Translations under genes and position numbers: made by a program
From: Stenotrophomonas sp. ATCM1_4
GTDB taxonomy: Bacteria; Pseudomonadota; Gammaproteobacteria; Xanthomonadales; Xanthomonadaceae
Assembly: GCF_004348115.1 (NCBI RefSeq)
Contig: NZ_QPFB01000001.1
Coordinates: 2,342,773-2,406,772 of the forward strand
Direction: 5' to 3'
Length of the DNA stretch: 64,000 bases
Shown: piece by piece, positions 9,120-16,953 of the stretch
Layout: each line of letters opens with the position of its first letter
How positions within the stretch are numbered: the first letter of the stretch is position 1
Notes under the pieces: generated by a model
What the model was told of the DNA's origin: nothing
Seen by the model: the letters and a program-made list of their open reading frames with translations, nothing else
Database searches by the model: none

Positions 9120-9298
9120 GTGAGAAGAAGGCCTACCCGCTGCGCATCAACGCCGACGTACTGGCGGCGGCCCAGCGCTGGGCCGACGACGAGCTGCGCA
9201 GCCTCAACGCGCAGATCGAGTACGTGATCCGCGACGCCCTGCGCAAGGCCGGGCGTCTTCCCAGACCCGACGCTGACACGAAACAGGAAGACCCATGA
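9116..9298 (+). CDS. Arc-like ribbon-helix-helix DNA-binding protein
   Basis: 60 residues from a GTG at 9116 that overlaps the preceding stop (GTGA). The sequence YPLRINADVLAAAQRWADDE followed by SLNAQIEYVIRDALRKAG is the Arc/MetJ pattern: a beta strand with Arg for base contact, helix A, a turn with S-x-N, and helix B. RHH proteins of this size act as dimers or tetramers on palindromes. The perfect palindrome before this operon (7896-7912) is the obvious candidate site. It also resembles RHH antitoxins, but no toxin-like partner of typical type is adjacent unless the DUF4177 protein serves as one. Confidence 0.85.
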   Translation: MSEKKAYPLRINADVLAAAQRWADDELRSLNAQIEYVIRDALRKAGRLPRPDADTKQEDP

Positions 9299-9477
9299 GC
9301 AAGCAATGGAAGTACCTCGTCGTTGAAGTGAAGACCGGCCTGATGGGCGGCTTCAGGCATGAAGCACTGCAGGAAGAACTGGACAAGCAGGGCCGGCTCG
9401 GCTGGGAACTGGTCAACGTCGTGCACGCCACGCCGACGATCTCCTCGCCCACGCTTGTGTTCAAGAAGGAGCAATGA
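9295..9477 (+). CDS. DUF4177 domain protein
   Basis: 60 residues, overlapping the Arc-like gene by four bases (ATGA) and the next gene likewise. The pattern KQWKYLVVEVK then LDKQGRLGWELVNVV is characteristic of DUF4177, a small beta-sheet domain of unknown function in which a strand with W-x-Y starts the fold and GWELV closes it. It is probably cytoplasmic. Tight coupling to an RHH gene and an SPFH gene suggests a shared physiological signal. Confidence 0.85.
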   Translation: MSKQWKYLVVEVKTGLMGGFRHEALQEELDKQGRLGWELVNVVHATPTISSPTLVFKKEQ

Positions 9478-10769
9478 TGAACACCGTGACGGCCTGGATT
9501 GCCGCGGCGATGCTCACCCTGTCCGGCAGTGCGTTCGCGGCGGAGCCGGAGGCATTGGCCACGCGCCTGCTCGACCAGCTCGATGCCGGCCAGTACGCCC
9601 AGGCCGAGGCCATGTTCTCGGCGCAGATGAAGGCCGCGGTGCCGGCCGACAAGCTCCGTGCGGTCTGGGAGTCGCTGCCGGCGCAGATGGGAGCCGCCAC
9701 CGGCCGGGGCGATGCACGCACCAGCGAAGCCGACGGCGTGCGCATCGTGGTCATCCCGTTGCAGTACGCCAACGGCGCACTGCAGGCACGGGTTGCCCTG
9801 GACAGCGATGACCGGATCACCGGCTTCCTGGTCCAGCCGGCCGGCCCGCCAGCGGCCGCCGCGCCGGCCGCCGATGCGGCCTTCATCGAGCAGGACTTCC
9901 AGGTGCCTGCCAGTGCAGCGGGCAAGGCCGCCCTGCCCGGCACGCTGGCCCTGCCCAAGGGCAAGGGCCCGTTCCCGGCGCTGGTGCTGGTGCATGGCTC
10001 CGGCCCGCAGGACCGCGACGAAACCATCGGTTCCAATCGCCCGTTCCTGGACATCGCGCGCGGCCTGGCCGCACAGGGCATCGCGGTGCTGCGTTACGAG
10101 AAGCGCACCCGTGCACGCCCACAGGAGTTCCAGGGCGCCTTCACCGTCGATGACGAAACCACCAACGATGCCGCTGCCGCGGTGCAGGCCCTGACGGCCA
10201 CGCCCGGCATCGATCCGCAACAGGTCTACCTGCTTGGCCACAGCCAAGGCGGCCTGCTCGCCGGCCGGATCGCCAGGGCCACCGACGGCAAGCTGGCCGG
10301 GCTGATCCTGCTGGCCGCACCGGTGCGGCCGATCCTGGACATCCTGGCCGAGCAGAACCGCTACATGGCCAACCTCGACGGCAGCGTCAGCGCCGAAGAG
10401 CAGGCGCAACTGGTCGCACTGGACGCCGCCATCGCCCAGGTCCGGCGCGATCCCGACGCCACGCTGATGAACCTGCCCGGACGCTTCTGGCAACAACTGG
10501 AACAGGTCGACCCGGTCGCCGATGTCCGCGCCAGCGGCCTGCCGGTGCTGCTGTTGCAGGGCGGGCAGGACTTCCAGGTGGTCGATGCCGAGTGGCAGCT
10601 GTGGCGCAAGGGCCTGCAGGGCGAACGCTACCGGTTCCATCACTACCCCGCGCTCAATCACCTGGCCATCCGTGCCAGCGGCAAGCCGGCGCTGCAGGAC
10701 TACCAGCAGCCCGGTCACGTCGATGCTGTGCTGATCAACGACATCGCGCAGTGGATCAAGGCGCAATGA
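9474..10769 (+). CDS. Exported alpha/beta hydrolase with N-terminal DUF3887-like domain
   Basis: 431 residues with a signal peptide (about 1-23, ending SGSAFAA). Residues 25-115 form a small alpha/beta domain of the DUF3887 type, often found before periplasmic hydrolases. The hydrolase follows: oxyanion region ALVLVHGSGPQDRDET, nucleophile elbow YLLGHSQGGLLAGR (Ser), acid GGQDFQVVDAEW (Asp) and histidine in YPALNHLAIR. The catalytic triad is complete. Similar proteins are dienelactone-hydrolase-like or acylpeptide esterases; the substrate is unknown. Two possible ATGs (9474 and 9477) overlap the preceding stop, showing translational coupling. Confidence 0.9.
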   Translation: MMNTVTAWIAAAMLTLSGSAFAAEPEALATRLLDQLDAGQYAQAEAMFSAQMKAAVPADKLRAVWESLPAQMGAATGRGDARTSEADGVRIVVIPLQYANGALQARVALDSDDRITGFLVQPAGPPAAAAPAADAAFIEQDFQVPASAAGKAALPGTLALPKGKGPFPALVLVHGSGPQDRDETIGSNRPFLDIARGLAAQGIAVLRYEKRTRARPQEFQGAFTVDDETTNDAAAAVQALTATPGIDPQQVYLLGHSQGGLLAGRIARATDGKLAGLILLAAPVRPILDILAEQNRYMANLDGSVSAEEQAQLVALDAAIAQVRRDPDATLMNLPGRFWQQLEQVDPVADVRASGLPVLLLQGGQDFQVVDAEWQLWRKGLQGERYRFHHYPALNHLAIRASGKPALQDYQQPGHVDAVLINDIAQWIKAQ

Positions 10770-11341
10770 GCAAAGTGCCCCTCGCAGCCGGCGAAGAACT
10801 GCAGTCGATCAAGGTCGCCTCCCCCAGCCGCGGCGCGCTGTGGTGGCTGTGGGGACCGATCCTGCTGGCGATCAGCATCGAACCACTGATCCGCCTGTTT
10901 GCTGGCAAGGCTGCGGTCACCGCGGCCTTCGCTTCGTGGGGTCCGCTGGTGGTGATGCCATTGATCACCCTCGCCTTGTCCCTGCTGTGCCAGCGCCGCG
11001 CGATCACCCTCGGCAACGGCCAGCTGGATATCGTCAGCACGCTGTACCGCAAACGCGTCCCGTTGACATCATTGCGCCTGGAGCGCGCCCGGGTGGTGAA
11101 CTTCGACGAGCACCCCGAGTTAAAGCCGGGCAATAAAAGCAACGGCGTCCAGTTCCCGGGTTTTCGCTCCGGCCATTTCCATATGGGCGATGGCGGCAAG
11201 GGCTTCTGCCTGATCACCGACAACCGGCGTGTGCTGATCCTGCCGTTGCGCGATGGCTCCACGCTGATGCTCAGCCCCGAGCAGCCCCGGGCACTGCTCG
11301 ATGCGCTGCGCCATCTGGTCGAGCGCCCCGCGCGGCCCTAA
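10766..11341 (+). CDS. PH-like membrane protein of unknown function
   Basis: 191 residues from the ATG at 10766, overlapping the hydrolase stop (ATGA). Two hydrophobic helices (about 26-46 and 58-76) are followed by a beta-rich domain: RRAITLGNGQLDIVSTLYRK, then a loop containing NKSNGVQFPGFRSGHF and ITDNRRVLILPLRDGSTLML. This has the look of bacterial PH domains (bPH), which often follow two membrane helices. It closes the operon started by the SPFH gene. Confidence 0.75.
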   Translation: MSKVPLAAGEELQSIKVASPSRGALWWLWGPILLAISIEPLIRLFAGKAAVTAAFASWGPLVVMPLITLALSLLCQRRAITLGNGQLDIVSTLYRKRVPLTSLRLERARVVNFDEHPELKPGNKSNGVQFPGFRSGHFHMGDGGKGFCLITDNRRVLILPLRDGSTLMLSPEQPRALLDALRHLVERPARP

Positions 11342-11350
11342 GCTGCGGGG

Positions 11351-12169
11351 ATGCGCAACGCCCCCCATCTCCTGATCAACACCCCGGATATCGAAATCTG
11401 GCCCGGCGGGTTGCTGCACGCACGCAGCAACCACGATGCACGTGTGCTGGCGCGGGCCAGCCATGTCCTGCGCCGCAAGCAGGACGGGCGCTACCTCGCC
11501 GCGCAGCTTGCCGGCGGGCTGATGCCCCTGCTCCCCCGCCTGGCCGATGCCGCCGGCATCAACGAAGCCCTGGCCGCGCTGGACACCCGCCTCACCCAAC
11601 CGGCACGCATCCCGCCGCCGCCGGGCACGCTTCCGCTGGACCGCCTGCAGCAGCGCCTGGACCAGCTCGGCCTGGATGAGCTCCGCTATGCCGAACGCAC
11701 CGGTCTGGCACTGGTGGCCGAACCCGCACACCTGGCATTGGCCGGCTTCGACCGCTACCGCCGCCCCCTGTGGCTCACCCGTGCCGCGGCGCGCGCGTGG
11801 CAGCGCCTGCAGCAGGCCGCCGCGGTCGACGGCATCGCCCTGGAGGCGATTTCCGGGTACCGCAGCCATGCCTACCAGCTGGGCATCTTCGAGCGGAAGC
11901 AGGCGCGCGGGCTGTCGGTGGAACAGATCCTCACCGTCAATGCCGCACCAGGCTACAGCGAACACCACGGCGGCAACGCGCTGGACATCAGCAGCCCCGG
12001 CGAGCCGGCCGCCGAGGAATCCTTCGAGCACACGGCCGCGTTCGCATGGTTGCAGCTGCACGCCGCCACGTTCGGCTTCCACATGAGCTATCCCCGCGAC
12101 AATCCGCACGGCATCGTCTACGAGCCGTGGCATTGGTGCCTTGCCAGCCGTGACGACGCACCGAACTGA
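11351..12169 (+). CDS. M15 family D-alanyl-D-alanine carboxypeptidase (VanY-like)
   Basis: 272 residues. The C-terminal half carries the M15B zinc peptidase motifs: EAISGYRSHAYQ (substrate loop), TVNAAPGYSEHHGGNALDI (zinc His and Asp) and the catalytic/zinc EPWHWCL. The N-terminal 100 residues have no clear match and no signal peptide; translation from 11351 seems right as it follows the previous stop by nine bases. It should trim the terminal D-Ala of peptidoglycan stem peptides or recycled muropeptides. Without an export signal it may act in the cytoplasm on recycled peptides, as LdcA or DacB types can; this is inference. Confidence 0.86.
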   Translation: MRNAPHLLINTPDIEIWPGGLLHARSNHDARVLARASHVLRRKQDGRYLAAQLAGGLMPLLPRLADAAGINEALAALDTRLTQPARIPPPPGTLPLDRLQQRLDQLGLDELRYAERTGLALVAEPAHLALAGFDRYRRPLWLTRAAARAWQRLQQAAAVDGIALEAISGYRSHAYQLGIFERKQARGLSVEQILTVNAAPGYSEHHGGNALDISSPGEPAAEESFEHTAAFAWLQLHAATFGFHMSYPRDNPHGIVYEPWHWCLASRDDAPN

Positions 12170-13586
12170 TCCGCGCCGCCGCGCGGTGCTGCAGGGCACG
12201 CTGTCGGCAGGCCTGCTTGGCGGCTTGACGGCGTGCCGTCGCGACGCCGGGCAGCCGCAGGCGAGCGATGTGGCGCAACTGGACCAGACCCGGATCGCCG
12301 GCACGCTGCACCCCACCGGCAGCGCCGGCATTGCCGCGGCACTGCGCCGTTGGCCCGGGGTGGTCTGCATCGCAGGCGGCCGCTACAGCATGGGCGGGCA
12401 GACCCGCGAACCGGACGCGCTGCAGCTGGACATGACCACGATGAACCGCCTGGTCTGGCTGGACACCGCCCACCGGCGGGTGCGCGTGCAGGCCGGCATG
12501 CGCTGGCGAGAACTGCAGGCGTTGATCGACCCGCACGACCTGTCGGTCAAGGTCATGCAGAGCTACAGCAACTTCTCCATCGGCGGATCGGTCTCGGTCA
12601 ACTGCCATGGCCGCTACATCGGCAATGGTGCGTTGGCTGGCACGGTGCGCGCCCTGCAACTGGTCACCGCGGCCGGTGAAACGCTGGAGCTCTCGCGCAT
12701 GCAGCAGCCGGAGCTGTTCGCCGCGGTGATCGGCGGGTACGGCGGGCTCGGCGTGATCACCGAGGTCGAACTCGACCTGACCGACAATGAAGTGATCGCG
12801 CGCAAGGTCGAGCAGGTTGCACTGGCCGACTATCCGGACTGGTTCCAGGCGCAGGTGCTCGGCCGGGACGACGTGGTGCTGCACAACGCCGACCTGATCC
12901 CCCCGGACTTCGACAGGCCCCTGGCGATCAGCTGGCGCCGCAGCCATGCGCCGCTCACCGACCCGCTGCGGCTGATACCCGGCCAATCCAGCTACCCCAA
13001 GCAGCAGAACATGATCTGGGCCGCTTCCGAGCTGCCGGGAGGCGACCAGCTGCGCGACGTCTACCAGACCCGGCAATTGCTGACCCAGCCACGCGTGATC
13101 CGGCGCAACCTGGAGGCCAGCCTGGACGCGACCGCGCTGGAACCCCGCACGCGACGCATGTCGTCCTATCTGCTGCAGGAGTACTTCGTCCCGATGTCGG
13201 CCTTCGCATCGTTCGCACGGGCGATGACGCGCATCCTGCGCGAGGGCGAGGCCAATGCGCTGAACATCTCGGTCCGGCACGCACCGGCGGACACCACCTC
13301 GCTGATGCGCTGGGCGCGCGAGGACGTGTTCTGCTTCGTGCTGTACCACAAGCAGCGCAACTGGAATGCGGCCGAGCAGAACACCCGTCGCTGGACCCGG
13401 CAGCTGATCGCCGCCGCGCTGGCGCATGGCGGTTGTTACTACCTGCCCTATCGCCTGCATGCCACGCTGGCGCAGTTCCGCAGCGCTTACCCGCAGGCGC
13501 CCCGCTTCGCCGCGATCAAGCGCCAGGTGGATCCGGACAACCGCTTCCGCAACCTGCTGTGGGACCGCTATCTGCCGCACGGCTGA
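12150..13586 (+). CDS. FAD-binding oxidoreductase, Tat-exported lipoprotein candidate
   Basis: 478 residues from the GTG at 12150 (481 if the TTG at 12141 is used); both lie inside the end of the peptidase gene. The N-terminus (TDPRRRAVLQGTLSAGLLGG then LTAC) has a twin-arginine motif and a lipobox. A PCMH-type FAD domain follows, with VVCIAGGRYSMGGQTREPDA, the QAGMRWRELQALIDP strand, a flavin loop at SNFSIGGSVSVNCHGRYIG, and GGYGGLGVITEVELDLT. The C-terminal domain ends with VDPDNRFRNLLW, typical of the VAO/FAD-linked oxidase family. It likely oxidises a small sugar or alcohol in the periplasm; substrate unknown. Folded, cofactor-loaded flavoproteins commonly use Tat. Confidence 0.87.
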   Translation: MTTHRTDPRRRAVLQGTLSAGLLGGLTACRRDAGQPQASDVAQLDQTRIAGTLHPTGSAGIAAALRRWPGVVCIAGGRYSMGGQTREPDALQLDMTTMNRLVWLDTAHRRVRVQAGMRWRELQALIDPHDLSVKVMQSYSNFSIGGSVSVNCHGRYIGNGALAGTVRALQLVTAAGETLELSRMQQPELFAAVIGGYGGLGVITEVELDLTDNEVIARKVEQVALADYPDWFQAQVLGRDDVVLHNADLIPPDFDRPLAISWRRSHAPLTDPLRLIPGQSSYPKQQNMIWAASELPGGDQLRDVYQTRQLLTQPRVIRRNLEASLDATALEPRTRRMSSYLLQEYFVPMSAFASFARAMTRILREGEANALNISVRHAPADTTSLMRWAREDVFCFVLYHKQRNWNAAEQNTRRWTRQLIAAALAHGGCYYLPYRLHATLAQFRSAYPQAPRFAAIKRQVDPDNRFRNLLWDRYLPHG

Positions 13587-13591
13587 TCCCC

Positions 13592-13728
13592 GTGGGGGCG
13601 GCCTCCACGAACGACGGAACTGCACCGGGCGAGGCAACTGCCCGGCGGCAGCGAAGCGGCGCGAGTCACGCCGTGAATCCTGACCGGGACCGGGAGCCTG
13701 CCCACTTCGCGGCCGAAGCCGCCCCTAC
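13592..13728. repeat. REP-like palindromic doublet
   Basis: Two related palindromes in opposite orientation bracket this gap: GTGGGGGCGGCCTCCACG at 13592-13609 and CTTCGCGGCCGAAGCCGCCC followed by CTAC at 13705-13728. The termini resemble the GTAG-ended REP units of Stenotrophomonas and Pseudomonas. Similar doublets occur at 21298 and 27863. Confidence 0.6.
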
Positions 13729-13737
13729 CGGCGGTGC

Positions 13738-14412
13738 TCAATCCTGAGAGCGGTTGGTGGCCGGCTTCGGATCAACGCTGAAGTCCGCGATCCGCCACAG
13801 GTACAGGCTGGCGTAGGTGCGGTACGGCCCCCAGCGCTCGCCCCGTTCGGCCAGCGCCTTGGGCGTCGGCATCGCCCCGGCCTTGTCCACGCGCTGTGCA
13901 CCCTTGCGGATGCCCAGGTCATCGATCGGCAGGATGTCCGGCCGGCCCAACCGGAACATCAGCATCATCTCCACCGTCCAGCGCCCGATGCCGCGCACCG
14001 GCACCAAGGCCCGGATGATGTCCTCATGGTCCATCGTCGACATCTGCCGCAACGTCGGCAGTTCGCCGGCGGCCTCGCGCCGGGCCAGGTCACGCAGCGC
14101 CAGCGACTTGTTGCCGGACACGCCGCACGCGCGCAGCCCGGCATCATCGATCAACGACAAGGTATCGGCGTGCAGGCGCCGGCTGCCGATGGCCGCCTCC
14201 ACCCGGCCCACGATCGTGGAGGCCGCCTTGCCGCTGAGCTGCTGGAACAGGATCGCGCGCGCCAGCGCATCGACCGGGTCGAACGATCGCTTCCAGCCAT
14301 CCGGCGCCGGCAACGGCCCCAGCCGGCGGATCCAGCCGGCCAGCTTCCGATCACTGCGCTGCAGGTGCGCCAGCGCCTGATCGACATCGAAACCACGCGC
14401 ATGACGCGGCAT
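13738..14412 (-). CDS. DNA-3-methyladenine glycosylase (AlkA-type HhH-GPD)
   Basis: 224 residues. It removes alkylated bases such as 3-methyladenine from DNA to start base-excision repair. The HhH-GPD signature is clear: the helix pair ARAILFQQLSGKAASTIVGR, then the hairpin VRGIGRWTVEMMLMFRLGR, followed by the catalytic Asp region PDILPIDDLGIRKG. It lacks the extra N-terminal domain of E. coli AlkA, and thus is the short form common in Xanthomonas and fungi (Mag1-like). It starts at 14412 and follows the DUF423 gene by four bases on the same strand. Confidence 0.92.
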   Translation of the reverse strand: MPRHARGFDVDQALAHLQRSDRKLAGWIRRLGPLPAPDGWKRSFDPVDALARAILFQQLSGKAASTIVGRVEAAIGSRRLHADTLSLIDDAGLRACGVSGNKSLALRDLARREAAGELPTLRQMSTMDHEDIIRALVPVRGIGRWTVEMMLMFRLGRPDILPIDDLGIRKGAQRVDKAGAMPTPKALAERGERWGPYRTYASLYLWRIADFSVDPKPATNRSQD

Positions 14413-14416
14413 GGGG

Positions 14417-14788
14417 TCAGCGCTTCAGCGCACTGAGCGCCAGCAGCACCCAGCCCCCCATCAGGGTCGTGCCGCCGGCCGGTGCAAGCGTGGTCGGCCA
14501 CAGCGCCAGCACGTTGCCGGCCAGGCTGCCGGAGAACAGCAGCGTCCCCAGCAGCAGCACATACAGCGCGACCCGCGCGAGACCGTTCAACGACGACCCG
14601 CCCAGCACCGCCAGCACCGCGCCATGGCCCAACGCATACAGCGCGGCGGTGTTCAGGTGCGACTGCGCCAACGGCTCGCTCACGCCGTGCGAGGCATAGG
14701 CCGACAGCCCGATCGCCACGGCCGCCAGCAAGCCGCCACAGAACGCCAGGAAAGAAGGTTTACGCGAACGTCGTTCCTGTCCAAGCAT
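14417..14788 (-). CDS. DUF423 inner-membrane protein
   Basis: 123 residues with four hydrophobic helices (about 13-31, 46-64, 70-88, 98-118). The pattern GGLLAAVAIGLSAYASHG, HLNTAALYALGHGAVL and LLGTLLFSGSLAGNVL is that of DUF423 (E. coli YgdD). Function is unknown; small YgdD-like proteins have been linked to membrane stress. It lies directly upstream of the glycosylase gene. Confidence 0.88.
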   Translation of the reverse strand: MLGQERRSRKPSFLAFCGGLLAAVAIGLSAYASHGVSEPLAQSHLNTAALYALGHGAVLAVLGGSSLNGLARVALYVLLLGTLLFSGSLAGNVLALWPTTLAPAGGTTLMGGWVLLALSALKR

Positions 14789-14824
14789 GTGCCTGCTCCC
14801 GTCTGCGGGCCGGCCGGGCCGGCC

Positions 14825-14857
14825 AAAAAAAACGCGCCGCAGGGAGCGGCGCGTTTT
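14825..14857 (-). terminator. Rho-independent terminator of the SRPBCC gene
   Basis: A 12-bp stem (14829-14840 with 14846-14857) with AGGGA loop ends in a run of eight T on the minus strand (14825-14832). It lies 33 bases after the stop codon at 14890. Confidence 0.9.
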
Positions 14858-14889
14858 CGTGTATCACTTCACCAGCAACATCCGGCCGC

Positions 14890-16032
14890 TTACTTGACGG
14901 CCCAGTAGATGTCGTAGGTGCCGTCGGTGGTGAACGCCTTGTCCACGCCACCCTTCCACGACTCGTACGGACGATCCACCACTTCGTTGCCCATGGTGGT
15001 TGCCCAGGCACGCAGCGCGTTGCGGGCGACATCCAGGCCAGCCATGTGGCCGGTGTAGGCAGCGGTGGCAGCACGGTGCGGCGTGGTGTGCACGTAGGTA
15101 ACCGGGTTGCCGGACGGGATCTTGACGGTCAGTGCATCACCGGAAACGGCAACCGGAGCCGCCGGGGCGGCAGCTTCGCCGTCCTTCTTGTCCTTGTCGC
15201 CGGCGGCAGCCGGAGCAGCACTGCCCTTGCGGACCGGCAGGACCACGTCGAAGGCGTACTTCTCGGCACCGAAGTCGGTGGTCACGATGCGCACCGGACC
15301 GGCGGCGACCAGGCCGTTGGCATCCATCGCACGCTTGATCCACTCCATGTTGTCGTTGATCGACTGCTTGATGGAGTCGTTGTTGCGGTCGATGTTGCCG
15401 GCGTTGACGACCAGCAGGTTCTCGGCCGGCAGCTCGACGACCTTCAGGTCGGTCAGCGGCGCTTCGGCAGCGGCGTAGTCAACGTTCGGCACCGAGGCCA
15501 GCATGTTGGCCATGCGCGACAGGCCCAGCTTCAGGTCGTCGCCGACGTGGCGGCTGACGTACAGGCCGGCGTAACGGCCGAACAGGTCGAAGCCGTACTT
15601 GACCGAATAGTCCTGGGTGATCTTGACGTTGCGGTCGTTCTTGCCGGTCGGCTCCAGGGTGAAGGTGGTCACCTTGTCCGTGCCGCGGGTCACGTCGTCA
15701 ATGGCGATCACGACGCGCTTGTTCTTCTCGCTTTCCTTGATCTCCCAGCTGCCCTGGCCCAGGGCGTCATTCTTGGAGGAGTACTCCATGCGGGCACCGA
15801 CGCCAGCATCCGGGCCGCTGTACTTCAGCTCGACCGCCTTGTCGCGCAGCACCAGCGGGTTCCAGTCCTTGAAGCGGCGCAGGCTGTTGACCGTGTCATA
15901 CACGATCGTCATCTTGCGGTTGGTTTCGATGCTTTCGGAAATGTGGCGCTCACCCGGCAGACACACGCCGATGATGACAAACAAGCCAGCCACGATCCCC
16001 AAGGCAATCAGGAACTCGATAATACGGGTCAT
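14890..16032 (-). CDS. Membrane-anchored SRPBCC (polyketide cyclase/START-like) protein
   Basis: 380 residues. One membrane helix at the N-terminus (4-23) anchors an SRPBCC domain: ESIETNRKMTIVYDTVNSLR, FKDWNPLVLRDKAVELKYSG, then the ligand-binding strands up to residue 150. A second domain (about 175-370) resembles the GyrI/effector-binding fold in its pattern of strands, split by a Lys/Asp- and Ala/Pro-rich linker (GDKDKKDGEAAAPAAP, near 270). Such proteins bind hydrophobic ligands; no catalytic residues can be named. It is monocistronic, with a strong terminator and a 280-base upstream gap. Confidence 0.8.
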   Translation of the reverse strand: MTRIIEFLIALGIVAGLFVIIGVCLPGERHISESIETNRKMTIVYDTVNSLRRFKDWNPLVLRDKAVELKYSGPDAGVGARMEYSSKNDALGQGSWEIKESEKNKRVVIAIDDVTRGTDKVTTFTLEPTGKNDRNVKITQDYSVKYGFDLFGRYAGLYVSRHVGDDLKLGLSRMANMLASVPNVDYAAAEAPLTDLKVVELPAENLLVVNAGNIDRNNDSIKQSINDNMEWIKRAMDANGLVAAGPVRIVTTDFGAEKYAFDVVLPVRKGSAAPAAAGDKDKKDGEAAAPAAPVAVSGDALTVKIPSGNPVTYVHTTPHRAATAAYTGHMAGLDVARNALRAWATTMGNEVVDRPYESWKGGVDKAFTTDGTYDIYWAVK

Positions 16033-16311
16033 TCAGGAGTCTCCGGGGCCGATCCCACGGCCGGGTTGATTGAAGCGAAGCCCCCATCCTATCAGGCTTT
16101 TCGCACGATGTTGATTACAAATGGCGTACCGGTTTCCATCCCCGGATGGCGGCGTCAGATCGACAGACCGCAGGGTAGCGCATCAACCGCCAAGCAGATG
16201 TGCCTTCATGCATTCGTCAAGGCCATGTGATGACCCTGAGCCGCCCATTCTCACTCCAGTGGCACCGCCGGCACCAGTACCCCACGCGTATTCATCCAAC
16301 TCTCCCACCGC
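16033..16311. other. Intergenic gap without a gene
   Basis: Between the SRPBCC gene (which reads away from it) and the response-regulator gene. Contains a modest AT-rich stretch (16085-16130) that could hold the SRPBCC promoter. I saw no open frame with coding character, repeat or terminator. Confidence 0.4.
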
Positions 16312-16953
16312 TCAGACCAGCTGCAGCTCGAAGGCCTTGAGCACGGCACGGGTGCGGTCGCGCACGCCGAGCTTGGACAGGATGTTGGAAACGTGGTTCT
16401 TGATGGTGCCCTCGGCCACACCGAGCGAGTTGGCGATCTCCTTGTTGGAGAAGCCGCTGGCCATCAGCCGCAGGATCTCGGTCTCGCGGTCGGTCAGCGG
16501 GTCCGGGCGGTCCAGGCTGACGAACTCGTTGCGCATGTGCTCCAGCCCGGACAGCAGCCGCTGGGTCACCGCCGGCTGCACCAGCGAGCCGCCCTCGGAC
16601 ACGGTGCGGATCGCACCGACCAGCTGTTCCAGGGTGACGTCCTTGAGCAGGTAGCCCTTGGCCCCGGCCTTGAGCCCGGCCAGCACCAGCTGGTCGTCGT
16701 CGAAGGTGGTCAGGATGATCGACGGCGGCAGCTGGCCCAACCGGCTCAGGGTCTGCAACGCCTCCAGCCCGGACATCACCGGCATGCGCATGTCCATCAG
16801 CACCACGTCCGGCTTCACGGTCGGGATCATCTCCACCGCCTGCCGGCCGTCGGTGGCCTCGGCCACCACTTCGATGCCGTCGTCCAGCGCCAACAACGAA
16901 CGGATGCCCTGCCGTACCAGGGTTTGGTCGTCCACCAGGCAGACACGGATCAT
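16312..16953 (-). CDS. NarL/DesR-family response regulator
   Basis: 213 residues. The receiver domain has the acidic pair DD (8-9), phospho-acceptor D54 in VLMDMRMPVMSG, Thr in IILTTFDDD and Lys in GYLLKDV. The LuxR-type helix-turn-helix follows (TDRETEILRLMASGFSNKEI, LGVAEGTIKNHVSNILSKL). The start codon overlaps the stop of the histidine-kinase gene by one base (TGATG). Together they form a classical two-component system with a membrane sensor, resembling DesK/DesR or LiaS/LiaR. The target genes are not evident. Confidence 0.95.
   Translation of the reverse strand: MIRVCLVDDQTLVRQGIRSLLALDDGIEVVAEATDGRQAVEMIPTVKPDVVLMDMRMPVMSGLEALQTLSRLGQLPPSIILTTFDDDQLVLAGLKAGAKGYLLKDVTLEQLVGAIRTVSEGGSLVQPAVTQRLLSGLEHMRNEFVSLDRPDPLTDRETEILRLMASGFSNKEIANSLGVAEGTIKNHVSNILSKLGVRDRTRAVLKAFELQLV

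Noticed and set aside
9116-9477. Arc-like and DUF4177 genes as a toxin-antitoxin pair
   Set aside because: The sizes and overlap fit, but DUF4177 has no known toxin relatives and the genes are embedded in a larger operon; autoregulation is the simpler view.
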